The position numbers and the translations under genes are program-made. The notes under the pieces are model-generated. The model did no database searches, had not been told where the DNA came from, and saw only the letters and a list, made by a program, of their open reading frames with translations. DNA of 64,000 nt from Hysterangium stoloniferum (Eukaryota; Basidiomycota; Agaricomycetes; Hysterangiales; Hysterangiaceae). How positions within the stretch are numbered: position 1 is the stretch's first letter; each line of letters opens with the position of its first letter. Below are positions 44,283-54,589 of this stretch, piece by piece. The stretch covers positions 558,001 to 622,000 of the forward strand of contig WHVD01000026.1 of the NCBI GenBank assembly GCA_015178975.1, in the 5' to 3' direction.

Positions 44283-45083
44283 TGTTAAGGGTACATACAT
44301 GGTGGTTTTCCAGAGAAACCCACAGGAAATCCGGTAGGACTTGGCTTCAGCTTATAGGCTGTGCCTTCACGAGATCGTGTTGTCCAATTTCAAACAGACA
44401 GACAGGAAACTGGGGAGTCTGGGCAGAGTTTGTGGGTTGAGAGGTTAGGGAGTCAAGATAAATAAGTCAGAGTTTGAGAGATAGATGCATCAGAGCCCGT
44501 GGACTCTAACTAGCAAGAGTGGTGTAATTCAAAGAGGAGTTTGGAGTGGAAAATGTACTAGATTACTGGGGAGAATCTAAGCTGATTTTCTGACTGGATT
44601 GTATGTACAACATCTGCCAGACTATATAGACTGTGGAATGAATAACATACCAAATCCAGTAATAATGAAAATGAAACTAGCAAACATAAAACGAGATAAG
44701 TAAACACCAAATTTGGTGTTAGGAATGGAACGGGATGGAGCGGAGTCCGAATTGTGACAGGTCATAAACCATAATGGGAAATGGAGCGGGAGTGGAGTCC
44801 GAATTGTGACAGGTCATTTACTAAAATGGGAATGGGGCTCAGTTAAGGGGATGACAGGTTTTCTGAGTGGGGTCTGGTGACTGATGTGTGGGATGGGGTC
44901 AGACATAGGGACGGAGTCTGGCGGGTAGTCCGGTGACTGATACATGACATAACGAAGTCAAATGTGGACAAGTCTGACGTACGGAGTCTGGCAGGAATTC
45001 CAGTAAACTGACAATTGGTGCACATAGGATCTGGGTTCGTATAAGTTAGTGCCCGGAGTCCGGTGGGAATTCCGGTCATAACA
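44283..45083 (-). mobile_element. Solo LTR, family B, minus orientation (TSD CTCTG), inside Tc1 transposase
   Basis: Starts TGTTAAGGGTACATAC at 44283 and ends CCGGTCATAACA at 45083, with TSD CTCTG at 44278-44282 and 45084-45088. Removing it joins RMDFAL to AHKDWTVDDWKRVVW, restoring the transposase. Confidence 0.94.
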
Positions 45084-45088
45084 CTCTG

Positions 45089-45225
45089 GCACACAAAGAC
45101 TGGACTGTGGATGATTGGAAGAGGGTTGTTTGGTCAGATGAGACAAAAATCAATTGTTTGGGGTTAGATGGGAGGAAGTGGGTGTGGAAAAGGGCAGGAA
45201 TAGTGTATATATATACTATAAGTAT
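45089..45225 (+). pseudogene. Tc1-like transposase, first catalytic region
   Basis: Continuation after LTR B: AHKDWTVDDWKRVVWSDETKINCLGLDGRKWVWKRAG. The WSDETKIN motif holds the first Asp of the DDE/D triad and is intact here. The rest of the transposase is absent; a short (TA)n run follows. Confidence 0.8.
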
Positions 45226-45377
45226 GTAGGATCAGAAAATTGGACTATAACACTTCCACCAAGAAAAAGAGATTCCCACTGACAACTGGAAAAATACAGA
45301 TTCTCACTGACTGTGGCAACCAAATCAGAATAGTTCTGCTTTGCAAAGTATGAACTGAAGCTTGCAGTTGGGCCACT

Positions 45378-46011
45378 TGTTAAGTTCCCGAACAAAGCTC
45401 CACGGATAGTCCCGTGGAGGTTTCTGGTAACTATTCCAAACACACACTTGCTTCCGGGAATAGTCCCACAGAGTCCCCGGGTAATAGGTCCCGGAAAAGT
45501 TCCGGGGATTATTAGTACAAGGAATGGTGATATCAGAATAATTACCAGAAAGTCTGGTGAGCGACTGAGATGGACTTGGCTTCAGCTCATAGGCTGCACC
45601 CTCATACACTCATTCGGGTGTCCATATTTCGAACTGACAGAATGCATACAGGAAGGTATAGATTCCGGAGTTCCTGTGGGAGTTCCGGGAATCAAGTGTG
45701 CAGACAGACAAGAGGACTAGAGACTGTTCAAGGATCAAACTTGTTCGGGGGAAAACTAGTTCGAGATTGAAACTGGATTCTAAGTACATGAACATAGCAG
45801 ACTTATATAGACTGTGAAATGTAATAATACCAAATCCGGTATTAATGAGAGGCAGAACTATTAAACATAAAACCAAACAAGTAAATACTAAACTGGGAAT
45901 TAGGGACGGAACGGAACGGGAGTGGAGAACGAATCATGACAGATCATTTAACCATAACTGGAGCGGGGCTCAGTTAGAGGGGTTCCAGAAGTCCGGTCGG
46001 AGTCCGGTGAC
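45378..46011 (-). mobile_element. Partial LTR related to families F and B, minus orientation
   Basis: Begins TGTTAAGTTCCCGAAC at 45378 and contains the inverted form of the conserved core (GGACTTGGCTTCAGCTCATA, about 45572-45591). Its later part (GGAACGGAACGGGAGTGG and CATTTAACCATAAC) resembles LTR B. No ..TAACA end or TSD is found. It is cut by the foldback element at 46012. Confidence 0.7.
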
Positions 46012-46346
46012 TTTAGTCTTATTCTCCCCTGAGGTGGAGGGTCCACCTTTTTCATAGAAGAGTCCAAAGAGTCCAAAGGGTTTATTTTTTATTTTTTATT
46101 TTTTTTATTTGGCTAAGTTCTAATATTTTTGTGGGGGCAAGAAAAAAAAAGGAGAGATGAGGTGGTAGAAGTTGTGTGCATATGTGGGTATGTGGATGTA
46201 TGTGGGGCTGGCATCTAAACTGCCAGATGTCTCCACCCTCGCTAAATTGCCAGCCTTCTTTCCGGCTAAGGTGGACCTTTCTACACAAACTGTGGAGTCT
46301 TCTATGAAAATGTAGACCATCCACCTCAGGGGAGAATAAGACTAAA
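46012..46346. mobile_element. 335-bp foldback/MITE-like element with long terminal inverted repeats
   Basis: The first 27 bp (TTTAGTCTTATTCTCCCC...) are the exact reverse complement of the last 27 (ending GGGGAGAATAAGACTAAA). Pairing continues imperfectly to about 60 bp through TTTTTCATAGAAGAGTCC / GGAGTCTTCTATGAAAA. The interior has an A/T homopolymer-rich run (46083-46150) and no coding frame. No flanking duplication was recognised. It resembles a non-autonomous DNA transposon. Confidence 0.75.
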
Positions 46347-46631
46347 AGTGTGTGAAATATGGTTAAGAATTATGGGACTAGCCTTTAAGTGCTAGACATG
46401 AATTTGTAGAACTATAAAGAAGTTCAAAGTTCGCATCCCAGAATGTATTGTCTTAGCCCTATAATTTATATTTTTGTTGCTGCATATAGTCATATAGTGG
46501 TACAACAAATTAAGATGTAGTATGACAAATAAGTCGGGAATGGGAGAAAAAATAGCAGATTCAAAAGCAGAAGGGTCACAATGGTGGTGTCGTAGCTCAG
46601 TGTGTGTTATGATGTGGATCCCATCAATCAT

Positions 46632-46713
46632 ACCTTGGTAGCTCAATCGGTAGAGCATGAGACTCATACAGTGCTTCTGACCACTTACGGCTGCGGGTTC
46701 GACTCCGGCATGA
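46632..46713 (+). tRNA. tRNA-like Pol III unit (A box, B box, T-run); pseudogene or tRNA-derived SINE
   Basis: TAGCTCAATCGGTAGAGC gives a good A box and D-arm (GCTC/GAGC stem). GGTTCGACTCC (46696-46706) fits the B-box consensus exactly and is followed by a TTTTT terminator at about 46718. A CAT triplet sits where a methionine anticodon would be (ACTCATA). However, the acceptor ends pair poorly, the T-stem has a G-G mismatch and the anticodon stem needs an intron plus a mismatch. I therefore favour a decayed tRNA or tRNA-derived SINE over a working tRNA. Confidence 0.4.
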
Positions 46714-47391
46714 GGCTATATTTTTATCCTGTTAAATCACGGGCTCCTTCCTACCAAGAGTGCCAATTGAACCAGATATATATGAATGGTTGTTGTATCA
46801 ACCTCACTCGGTGGTAGCAGACAGGATAGGGTTATCGTTGTTGTATCAAGGACTTGTCTGTTATACTCGATACTGTCAAGGAAGATTCAGCATACTCGAT
46901 GTGTTTTTACGTGCTCTGTTCCTCCTAACTTGTCGGTCCCTTCGAAGCCTGCCACTCCATTGTCCCCGGTGATTTCGCAAGCTTTGTCGTAGTAACCATT
47001 CTCTACCACTATAGTGATTGTGTATCGTATCCGAGTTTGTCACGCCAGTTGACCGTTCACTTTGTACTTTTTTCAAGATTCTTGTGTTCGGAGCGAATTA
47101 GTGCCGCGAGTCCAGTATGAACCCCTAAGCTCACATCTGTTGGTGCCTCCTTTGTAGAACCACCATGTAGCCTCCCTTACAACATTATACGTCATGGGAG
47201 GGTCTGAAAGCCGCATTGCTATATTCTCAGAATTAAGGCGGTAAAAAGCGGCTATATGCGCTCTTGAATTGGTTCAAACTATGTAGCTTTACATAAATGA
47301 GAAATATTTTCCAAAAGGGGAGTTAAGTAAAGAGTAATAGTACTATCCTTCCTCCTGGGTCGGATAATGTGTCGGCGTTATCCAACAGAAA
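46714..47391. other. Intergenic, no gene seen
   Basis: Short frames only. The stretch separates the tRNA-like unit from the 3' end of the minus-strand gene that ends at 47392. No LTR, TIR or tandem repeat was recognised. Confidence 0.4.
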
Positions 47392-49290
47392 TTACGATAA
47401 ATGGGGCGAAATGGATGGAACAAGAGCATCGGCCCAGTGGGGATAGTCCTCCAACACTGATCTGGCGTCTGAATTAGATGTTACGCACACACCGGTGAAA
47501 GGGGTGGCGATGGTGCAAAGTAAAGAATGAGCCATGTCATGCATGAGTTCTAATTGTTTCCACCAGTAACCGTGGGATTGATCGTTGTTTGAGCGGCGCA
47601 TTACAACACAATGTAGAAGAAGGCGAGGGAGAATGGCGATTATATTGAGACTGCGGACTGTGGTACACGCGGATTCGATGTCGGAAGATCCAGCCATCAG
47701 TTTCAGAATGACCTCCGTTTGCCTGAAGAGAGGAGCTGCAACGCTGGACTCGTGTGGGCCATAATCAGACTGGTAGGATATTTCATGAGTGGATATGAGA
47801 TGACGCTGGAGGTAAAACATTCTCACATACCATAGGAGCGGCTCAATGAGCGAAGAAACAACATTCAGCTTGTTGATATGATCTGTGCGAAGCGTGCTGT
47901 CGTCGAAGAAGGCTTCTAGGGCGTCGATATCACGCCACAGTGAATGCGATGTATCCCCATCGATATAATCAAGTGTCAAGGACGTAATGTGGCGGTTTGT
48001 GTCGTCCACTAGAATTTTCAATACATCTCCAGCAATATCTCGAAACCGGACATCTTGGTGGATGCAACACACGAGAAGCTCTATAGGGTTTAAATACAAG
48101 GAAAGCCGGTGTGAGTAATTTTGTCTGTCGTGGTTTTTAGTATGCAGAATGAAATGATACAATGGCGCGACGCACGGTTGTACCCAGAATTCAAAGTAAC
48201 CTCTGATCGCAGTGAGCTCTTCTACGGACAGTTGACGGACGTGGCAGGTCCTTTCCACAATTTCAACAAGGTCGCTGAAGAGGTCGGAAGGTGGGTTGCA
48301 TGAGGATAATAAATATCCGGCGATTTGTAGAATGAACGTCGATGCGACCTCAAACAGGTTGGTGTGTAGCGGTGATTTGATGACAGCATTGTAAAGCGAT
48401 GGCGTAATTGCAATTGCTGGCCGATCCTTATCTGACCATCGAGCGCCGAGACACCGGAGGAAGATATAACCCAAAGATGCCATAAGCTCGGCAGTCGGTC
48501 CTTCGTTTCTCTTCTGGATAACACGTGAATCATAGAACCCGTCTAAGACTATTGACGCCTGTTCTCGAATTCGAGGGGAATAAGTGGGTCTAGAAAGACG
48601 TGAGTGTTTTGAGCGTATTCAATGCTTGACGCTGTTGTATCCCTACCTCATCAAATCGATGGTCTCTTGAATTATTATTCCCAGTCTTGCCAGGGTAATA
48701 AAGTTCTGCACTAACTTGTTAAAGGCCTTGTATGTTCCATACCCACCTGCTATTTCCTCGTATATCATTAACTTTACCATCAGCGAAACTTTCTTTCCGT
48801 GGTGAACCACTTTCATCCCAAATGTTTCCAAACCGACTCTACAGCAATACCCTGGGCCAATTTCAATACTTGAAGAGGAGGTATCAGCAAGTGAGCCCGC
48901 TCCCCAGTCGATGTTGTCGCCGCGATATGGACTGAAGTTCGTTGTCGTGTTAGTGGATCTTCCTCGTATCTGAATAATACTTGGTGGGTTATCGTAGTTT
49001 GTCTCTCTTTTTGAGTGAAAACATGTTCGAAACTGAAAACATGAGGTTTGTCAACAATAGACGTGGAAAGGATATTTCCTTTTGCGCACCAATTCCTCCA
49101 CCCAAACATTCACGTCTTCTTCAGACAGTGCTATGTGTTGGTTGTCTTTGGGTGCTAGATAACATAAACCAGGTCGATGTTCGCTACAGCTCCAGGGGGG
49201 GAGGGGGTGGCAGGTTATTGTAATATCGGAAGGGGATGCTGCCCTTTTTAAGGTGCAATCATCAGAGGAGTGAATTTCCAGGTATATCAA
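47392..49290 (-). CDS. Multi-exon gene of unknown function, minus strand
   Basis: The main exon runs from about 48590 (after the acceptor CTTTCTAG) to the TAA at 47392: about 400 residues, helical, with RGYFEFWVQPCVAPLYHFIL, YIDGDTSHSLWRDIDALEAFF and RQTEVILKLMAGSSDIESA. Upstream minus-strand open pieces can be joined by plausible introns. LARLGIIIQETIDLMR ends at donor GAG|GTAGGG (about 48650). Before it a longer exon has FEHVFTQKERQTTITHQVLF ... LIPPLQVLKLAQGIA (49037-48830), preceded by the acceptor TGTTTTCAG. The first has ALSEEDVNVWVEEL (to about 49095). The start codon is not resolved; no in-frame ATG is seen in the first piece. No known domain is recognised. It is one of the few segments without repeat character, so it is probably a host gene. 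Confidence 0.6.
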
Positions 49291-49975
49291 TGTGGCGGTG
49301 CTTTATATAGCATACCCAACGTTTCATCCCTTCCTTTTAAATAACTTGGAAGCCCACTCACCCTCCTTCAATAATACAGACTCTGGGATACTCTCAATTC
49401 TCTTTACTATTTTCTAAATTCATTACTTCCCCCCTCATGAGATCGGCCACGCCCCCAACACATGGCACCTATGAATAGTTTGACAAGCTGTCACCGCATA
49501 ATACGGCAATTTCAGTGCATTCCCGTAAATTTACCGCAGGTGGCCAGTTCTCTGGTGTTGGTGGACGTACCCGGTGTCAAGATATAGCCTCGGTGCTGTG
49601 CTTGCACGGTATATCCCGCGTTTCTTCCCTCCCTTTAAACCGGGCCGTTCACCCTCCTTGAATCATGCAATAGTAATCATATTTATGAATGGCGATAAAG
49701 ACCTTTCTGAATCACGACCAACAAGTTTTTCAACGGCCAAGACATTTTTGAACGGCGACAAACAAGTTTTTGAATGGCGATCAAGAGGTTTCGAATCATG
49801 ACCCAGAGCTTTTTAAACTGCAAAGATCTTTTCAAACAGCAATCAAACACTTTCAAACCATCACGAACACCCTTTTCAATCCTAATTGGCGTTTAGGCAA
49901 CTCATTCACTTGATCTAGACAGAAAACATACATGTCCTTCCATCCCCTTTACAAGCCTCTCCGCCTATCGTATAA
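49291..49975. other. Intergenic with an approximately 85-bp direct repeat and GAACGGCGA repeats
   Basis: 49293-49378 and 49591-49674 are similar direct repeats (CGGTGCT...CACCCTCCTT). From 49675 to about 49880 degenerate copies of the GAACGGCGA-type unit occur (for example TTTTTGAACGGCGACAAAC), the same family as at 54.6-56.5 kb. Confidence 0.6.
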
Positions 49976-52900
49976 TTAAGAACAGTCCATCGACGTACTC
50001 CCCAACGACGAGACGGACCCGGTACTCTTCAGTGTCTCACCGCTCGCGTTGCCACTCCCACCCCCACCAACAACACTTGCCCTAAGATGAGGCAAGGGCG
50101 GAAGCGCCTTCGAAGGTGGCCGTGGTGCAGGCGCCGGAAGCACCCTTCCAGGCCCAGAAGGCGAAGGCAAAATGCTAATCTACGTAGAGCCGTTAGAGAT
50201 GGTACGTATCGTTGGCGTGTTAGGCGCAGAGGCCGAGCCGGACCTAGCACGTATTGAGGTGTTTAGCTGTCCGTTTGGTGCAATCGCGCTTCCACCACCT
50301 GCGCCGCCCGTCCCCACCGCACCTGCACCCGCACCAGAACCACCACCCATCCGATTCCCAGCAACAACGCCTTCAACCCCCCAGGACTCTGCGATCCCGC
50401 AGAAAGCGTGCGCATCGTGACCCCTTTCGCGCGGGCCGTCTCATTTGGGTCTGTGGATAATAAATGAATGAGATCAGAGTTGTCATCGGGTTTGGGAGTT
50501 AAGACTGAGACTGATTTAATCTAAAGAATTATTTAACACACCTGTACCCAGACCAGCAGAACTCGCACTCGGGAGACTCGTCTGCCTCATAGCCGGATTA
50601 ACAACCGCCCCAGCAGACCCAGACCCAGACACGGGAAACTGTTGCATACAAGAGGCAGTAGGTATCGGTATTGATCTACCCCCCAAGCCCCTAGACGGCG
50701 TCGTGGTAATACTTGCAGGTGCGCATCCGTGCCCGTATTTGGGTCTGCGTCTGTGGCCCACGTCCTTCCCTTCTAAACGGATCCCCAGCATCAAACAACG
50801 GCGATCGGGGAGGTTTCTGTGCAGACTCCATGCTTTCCTTCATGTTCATTCCACCACCACCTCCGTCGCCATGGGTATTGTCATCGTTCTGGGCAATAGT
50901 AGGATCCTTCCCGGTGTCATGATCATGGATATGAGCTTGAAGGTGTCCATTCCCGTCCATCGTCTGCACGATGCTCATGGCTCCCCCAGCCCACGCCGCA
51001 GGAGGATTAGAAGCAGGACACGAAGGACTCGGAGGGACTCGTGGGAACGTGTAAGGGTATTCGGGGACTGTTGGGGACTGCGCGACGTCGACGTTGAGAT
51101 TCGCCTTCGTTTGCATTCTCATCTTCAACCTAACGCTTAGACCAACAGGCGGTTTTTGCAGACGCAGTACACCGTGTCCGTGTCCATCCTCGTTCACCAT
51201 TGCTGTAGATGCCTCTGCCTCCACATGCTCGTGACGCTCACTTCCCCTCCTCATCACGTTCAACGAGATACCGCAGCACCGATCCTCCCACACCGGTCCC
51301 CGATCCCACAACATGTCCGCATGACTCACTTCTAACATGTCCATATGAATCACTCCTTACATGTCCATCCAAACATTCCATCATATCCTGCTGCGCGAGG
51401 TGTATACTTGTAGGAAGGGAGAAACGACGGCGTCGGGGACGCGATACGTGCCATGGGGGATGAGACCCGGGCGATATGTGGTGTAGGTGTGGGGGATGCA
51501 ACACGAGCCATTTGTGCTTGTGCCTGTGCTGCGGGTGCTTGTGCTTGTTTTGCGGGTGCAGCTATGGGTGCATTCGCGGGTGCAGTTGCGCTGGGGGGTG
51601 AAGGTGGGGATGGCGCCGAGGCCGACCTCGGAAAAGATATCCCTGTCCGCATCGACATCTGGCCAACACTAAAACCCCCACTCGTAGCAGTCCCAGCTTC
51701 CCTATCCACACTGAGCCCCACACCAGCACCAGCACCAGGATCAAGTCTACCGCCCACACCAGAACCAGAACCAGAATCAGAACAAGTCTGCTCGTCGCGG
51801 CCAGGGCCACCACGATCACGATCACGGGCGTCCACCCAAACATGCGGATGCGTCTTCGCATGCGGGTACGCCGCTTTTTCGGGAGAGTGAGGAATTGTCA
51901 GCGTTGGCGGTGGGATGGTGCTGGGTGGTCTGTGTAGGGATAGATGCACGTGTACAAGTCGTCTCATCGGTGGTGGCAGTAAAGTTTAAATGGGGAAGCG
52001 AGGGCTGAAGCGAGATCTGTGATGATATTGAATATTGAGATGTTGCTGTTGCCACTGAAGCTGAGGCTGACGTCCAAGTCAGAGTCCAAGTCAGGGTCAA
52101 ACTCGCAGCCGATCCTGAAGCCGAGCTCGACGCCGATATCGACGCAGAAGAGGGGTGCCCCAGCCCCAATCTAAATCCATATCCCTGCCCATCCGACGCC
52201 TTCCTCGCACCATGTCCGTGTCCACGTGGGCGTGAATGCAACCTTCTCGGTGAATGGTGATAAATATGCGGATGGGAGTTCGACGCGGACGAAAACGACG
52301 ATGACGACGACGGCTGTCTCGGCCTCGGCCGCGACGATGTCATGGTATCTGCATTTGCATTCCCTGCTATTCTCATCCCCGTGCCCGTGCCCAAACAGCC
52401 CTTCCGGGAGATCGTATTAATAGACGATTTCCTCGACATGGACATGGACATGGACACTGCCATGCTGCTTTTTCTCGACAGGCTGGGTGCGAGACGGGAG
52501 AGGCGGTCTGTTAGTTCCGACGGGGCGTCTTCATCTTCGCTGTGGGTGAGCGGGGGTGGTTGTTAGTCGGAAGATGGAAGAAAAAGGTGAAAACAAAAAC
52601 TGACCTATCGCTCCACCCCAACCCCGTAGAAGCCAAACCATCCTCTCAACAGCCTGCCATCCTTGTGCCTCTGCCTCCTCTTCTCTGTATCACGGGCATC
52701 GCGAGGATGTTTCGATAACGTCGCTAATTTCGCAATTTCGCAATTCGAATCGGTTGGCTAGCATAGATGAAAGCACGATTGACTTACAGAACATACTCCC
52801 CACAGGACTCATCCTGGCTACATCTCTTTCAAGAGATGCATCACGACCACGAGCCTGAGGTTCCGGCGAAGGACGATCATCACCTCCCTCCAGGCTCATA

Positions 52901-53452
52901 CTCAGACTCAGACTAGGCGTCGAGCGGGCTCGATACAGTCTCGCCGCCTCCTCCGCCGAAGCAAAACGGAGGGTACCGGGCATCGACTTGCGGCCGCGAC
53001 TCTGGCCCTTCCCCTTTCTCAAATTATGACAGCTCCGGCTGCGTATGAGTGTTTGGATATCCAGGGATGATGTTCGCGTTGACGGTGTGGGTGAAGGAAG
53101 TCGTGATAGCGATAATGGGTTGTTTTCTTGCGTGGAGGTAGTCATTCCGATCGTCGTCGTATCCAAGTTCGAGTTCAAACTGGATCGCAGCTTTTGGGGT
53201 GATCGTGGGTGAGCGTGCTGCTGTCGTTGGCTTTGTGGATGTCGTGGTGATGGTGGTGGTAGTAGTGATCGTGTGTTTGGATGGAGAAGAAATCGGGAAG
53301 GACTTTGAGGATGAGTTGGGAGGCTTGTATGAAGATGGCGTGGCTGCTGCTCTAGTAGCAGATGTCAAGGTCGTATTGATCTCAGTAGTCATAGGCGTGG
53401 GTGGCTTCATCAAAAGACTCCTCCACTTGCCATATTCGTTTCCATTCATCAA
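49976..53452 (-). CDS. Low-complexity Ser/Gly/Pro-rich multi-exon gene, minus strand
   Basis: Minus-strand open pieces with consistent composition run from about 53452 to a stop at 49976. In order: a Thr-rich start (SATRAAATPSSYKPP, TITTTTTITTTS) and RSRSCHNLRKGKGQ ... LRFASAEEAARLYRARSTPS, ending near donor GTAAGT at 52787. Then a short exon EAQGWQAVERMVWLLRGWGG (52684 to about 52608), and after the acceptor CTCACCCACAG, SEDEDAPSELTDRLSRLAPS with a long Ser-rich region. Then DARDRDRGGPGRDEQTC and an Ala/Pro-rich VASPTPTPHIARVSSP. Further pieces (HVEAEASTAMVNEDGHGHG; GGGSAIAPNGQLNTS) lead to a tail ending SLGSTSMDCS. Exact phases do not all close, and a TAG lies near 50182, so introns are missed or the gene is damaged. 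It is probably intrinsically disordered. The function is unknown. Confidence 0.5.
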
Positions 53453-54014
53453 GGTCTCGCCGTTACTATGGCTCGTGAAGCAGATGGCATCGTCAAAAAA
53501 CTCCTCGGCTTGCCATACATGTTTCCATAAGGTTAATGCTGAGGTTTAGGTGGCTTTGTGGAAGATCTGTTAGGGAATCGTTAAATAATTTATGATAGTA
53601 TTGAGAGTGATACGCACGTTGGGGATCTAAACCGAAAGTGTGACCTGTCGAAATGGGATATTGGGTGAATTTCTCATTGCGGTTATGCAAGAGATGATCA
53701 TTAAAATGAAGAAGAGTGGTTGATGCTCACCACTACGAGCGCAGGAACTCAGACACAGACAGAGACAAGGAGCGAAGGATAGTTTGACCAGCGGGCACTA
53801 AGGACCCACAATCGTACACAACTTGTCGCTACTATCCGATAGGGTCGGAATAATACAGTCATAAATTAATATGCCTGATATGTGAAAGCACCAGGACAAA
53901 AGGAAGGATTAACATGTCGCATGAGGCATAGCATGATATAATATATTCAAATATTCACTCATCAACAAAATGGGGAGAAAAGGAATTAATGCCTAAGACA
54001 TGATCGAAAGCATA
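53453..54014. other. Upstream region of the Ser-rich gene, no gene seen
   Basis: Only short frames are present. It probably holds the promoter of the minus-strand gene to its left, but I could not assign a TATA box or start site. Confidence 0.35.
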
Positions 54015-54317
54015 TGTCATAAAAAAATCACACGTAACTTGCCCCTGAGACGATCCGTCGTCGGCGGCGTGGTGGCGGAGAGCTCAGGGAGGAGGCTGCG
54101 CACGGATAGAGAGGGATTTGGGAGGTGCGCGGTTCGCCGGGGTGAGGATGGGCGCTGGGGCGGGGGCGTGTGGTGGGAGCGTGCGCTTGCACCTGGGCTG
54201 CGTGGCCATGGCTTTGGGTGGGTATGTGGCCCTTTCACAGGTGGAGAAGGAGGCTTGGGCGTCGGACACTGAGAGGCAGAATGTCATTTGCTCGGAACGT
54301 GAGGGCAAACGTGTCAT

Positions 54318-54560
54318 CGAGTTCGAGTTCAAACTGGATTGCAGCGTTTGGGATGATCGTGGGTGAGCGTGCAGCTGTGGTCGGCTTTGTGGATGTGGTG
54401 GTGGTGGTGGTGGTGGTGGTAGTGATGGTGTGTTTTGGATGGAGAAGAAATCGGGGAGGAGGGAGGCTTGTATGAAGATGGCGTGGCTGCTGCTCTAGTA
54501 GCAGACGTGAGGGTCGTATTGATCCGAGTAGTCACAGGCGCAGATGGCATTGTCAGGAGG
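54318..54560 (-). pseudogene. Partial duplicate of the Ser-rich gene's first coding segment
   Basis: About 230 bp align closely with 53165-53400, including ATTGCAGC/ATCGCAGC, GATGATCGTGGGTGAGCG, the (GGT)n/(GTG)n run and GGCGTGGCTGCTGCTCTAG. On the minus strand it encodes SATRAAATPSSYKPP again and a His/Thr-changed repeat. The Thr-coding repeat has expanded and shifted frame (HHYHHHHHHHH), and a 20-bp deletion is present. The flanks (GC-rich 54015-54317 left; GAACGGCGA array right) are unrelated to the parental gene. Confidence 0.75.
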
Positions 54561-54589
54561 AGGCTGCACATGGATGGAAGGGGATTTGA

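Noticed and set aside
46012-46346. Interpreting the long inverted repeat as a transcription terminator or CRISPR-like structure
   Set aside because: It is about 60 bp per arm with an interior of over 200 bp in a eukaryotic, transposon-rich setting, which fits a foldback element better.
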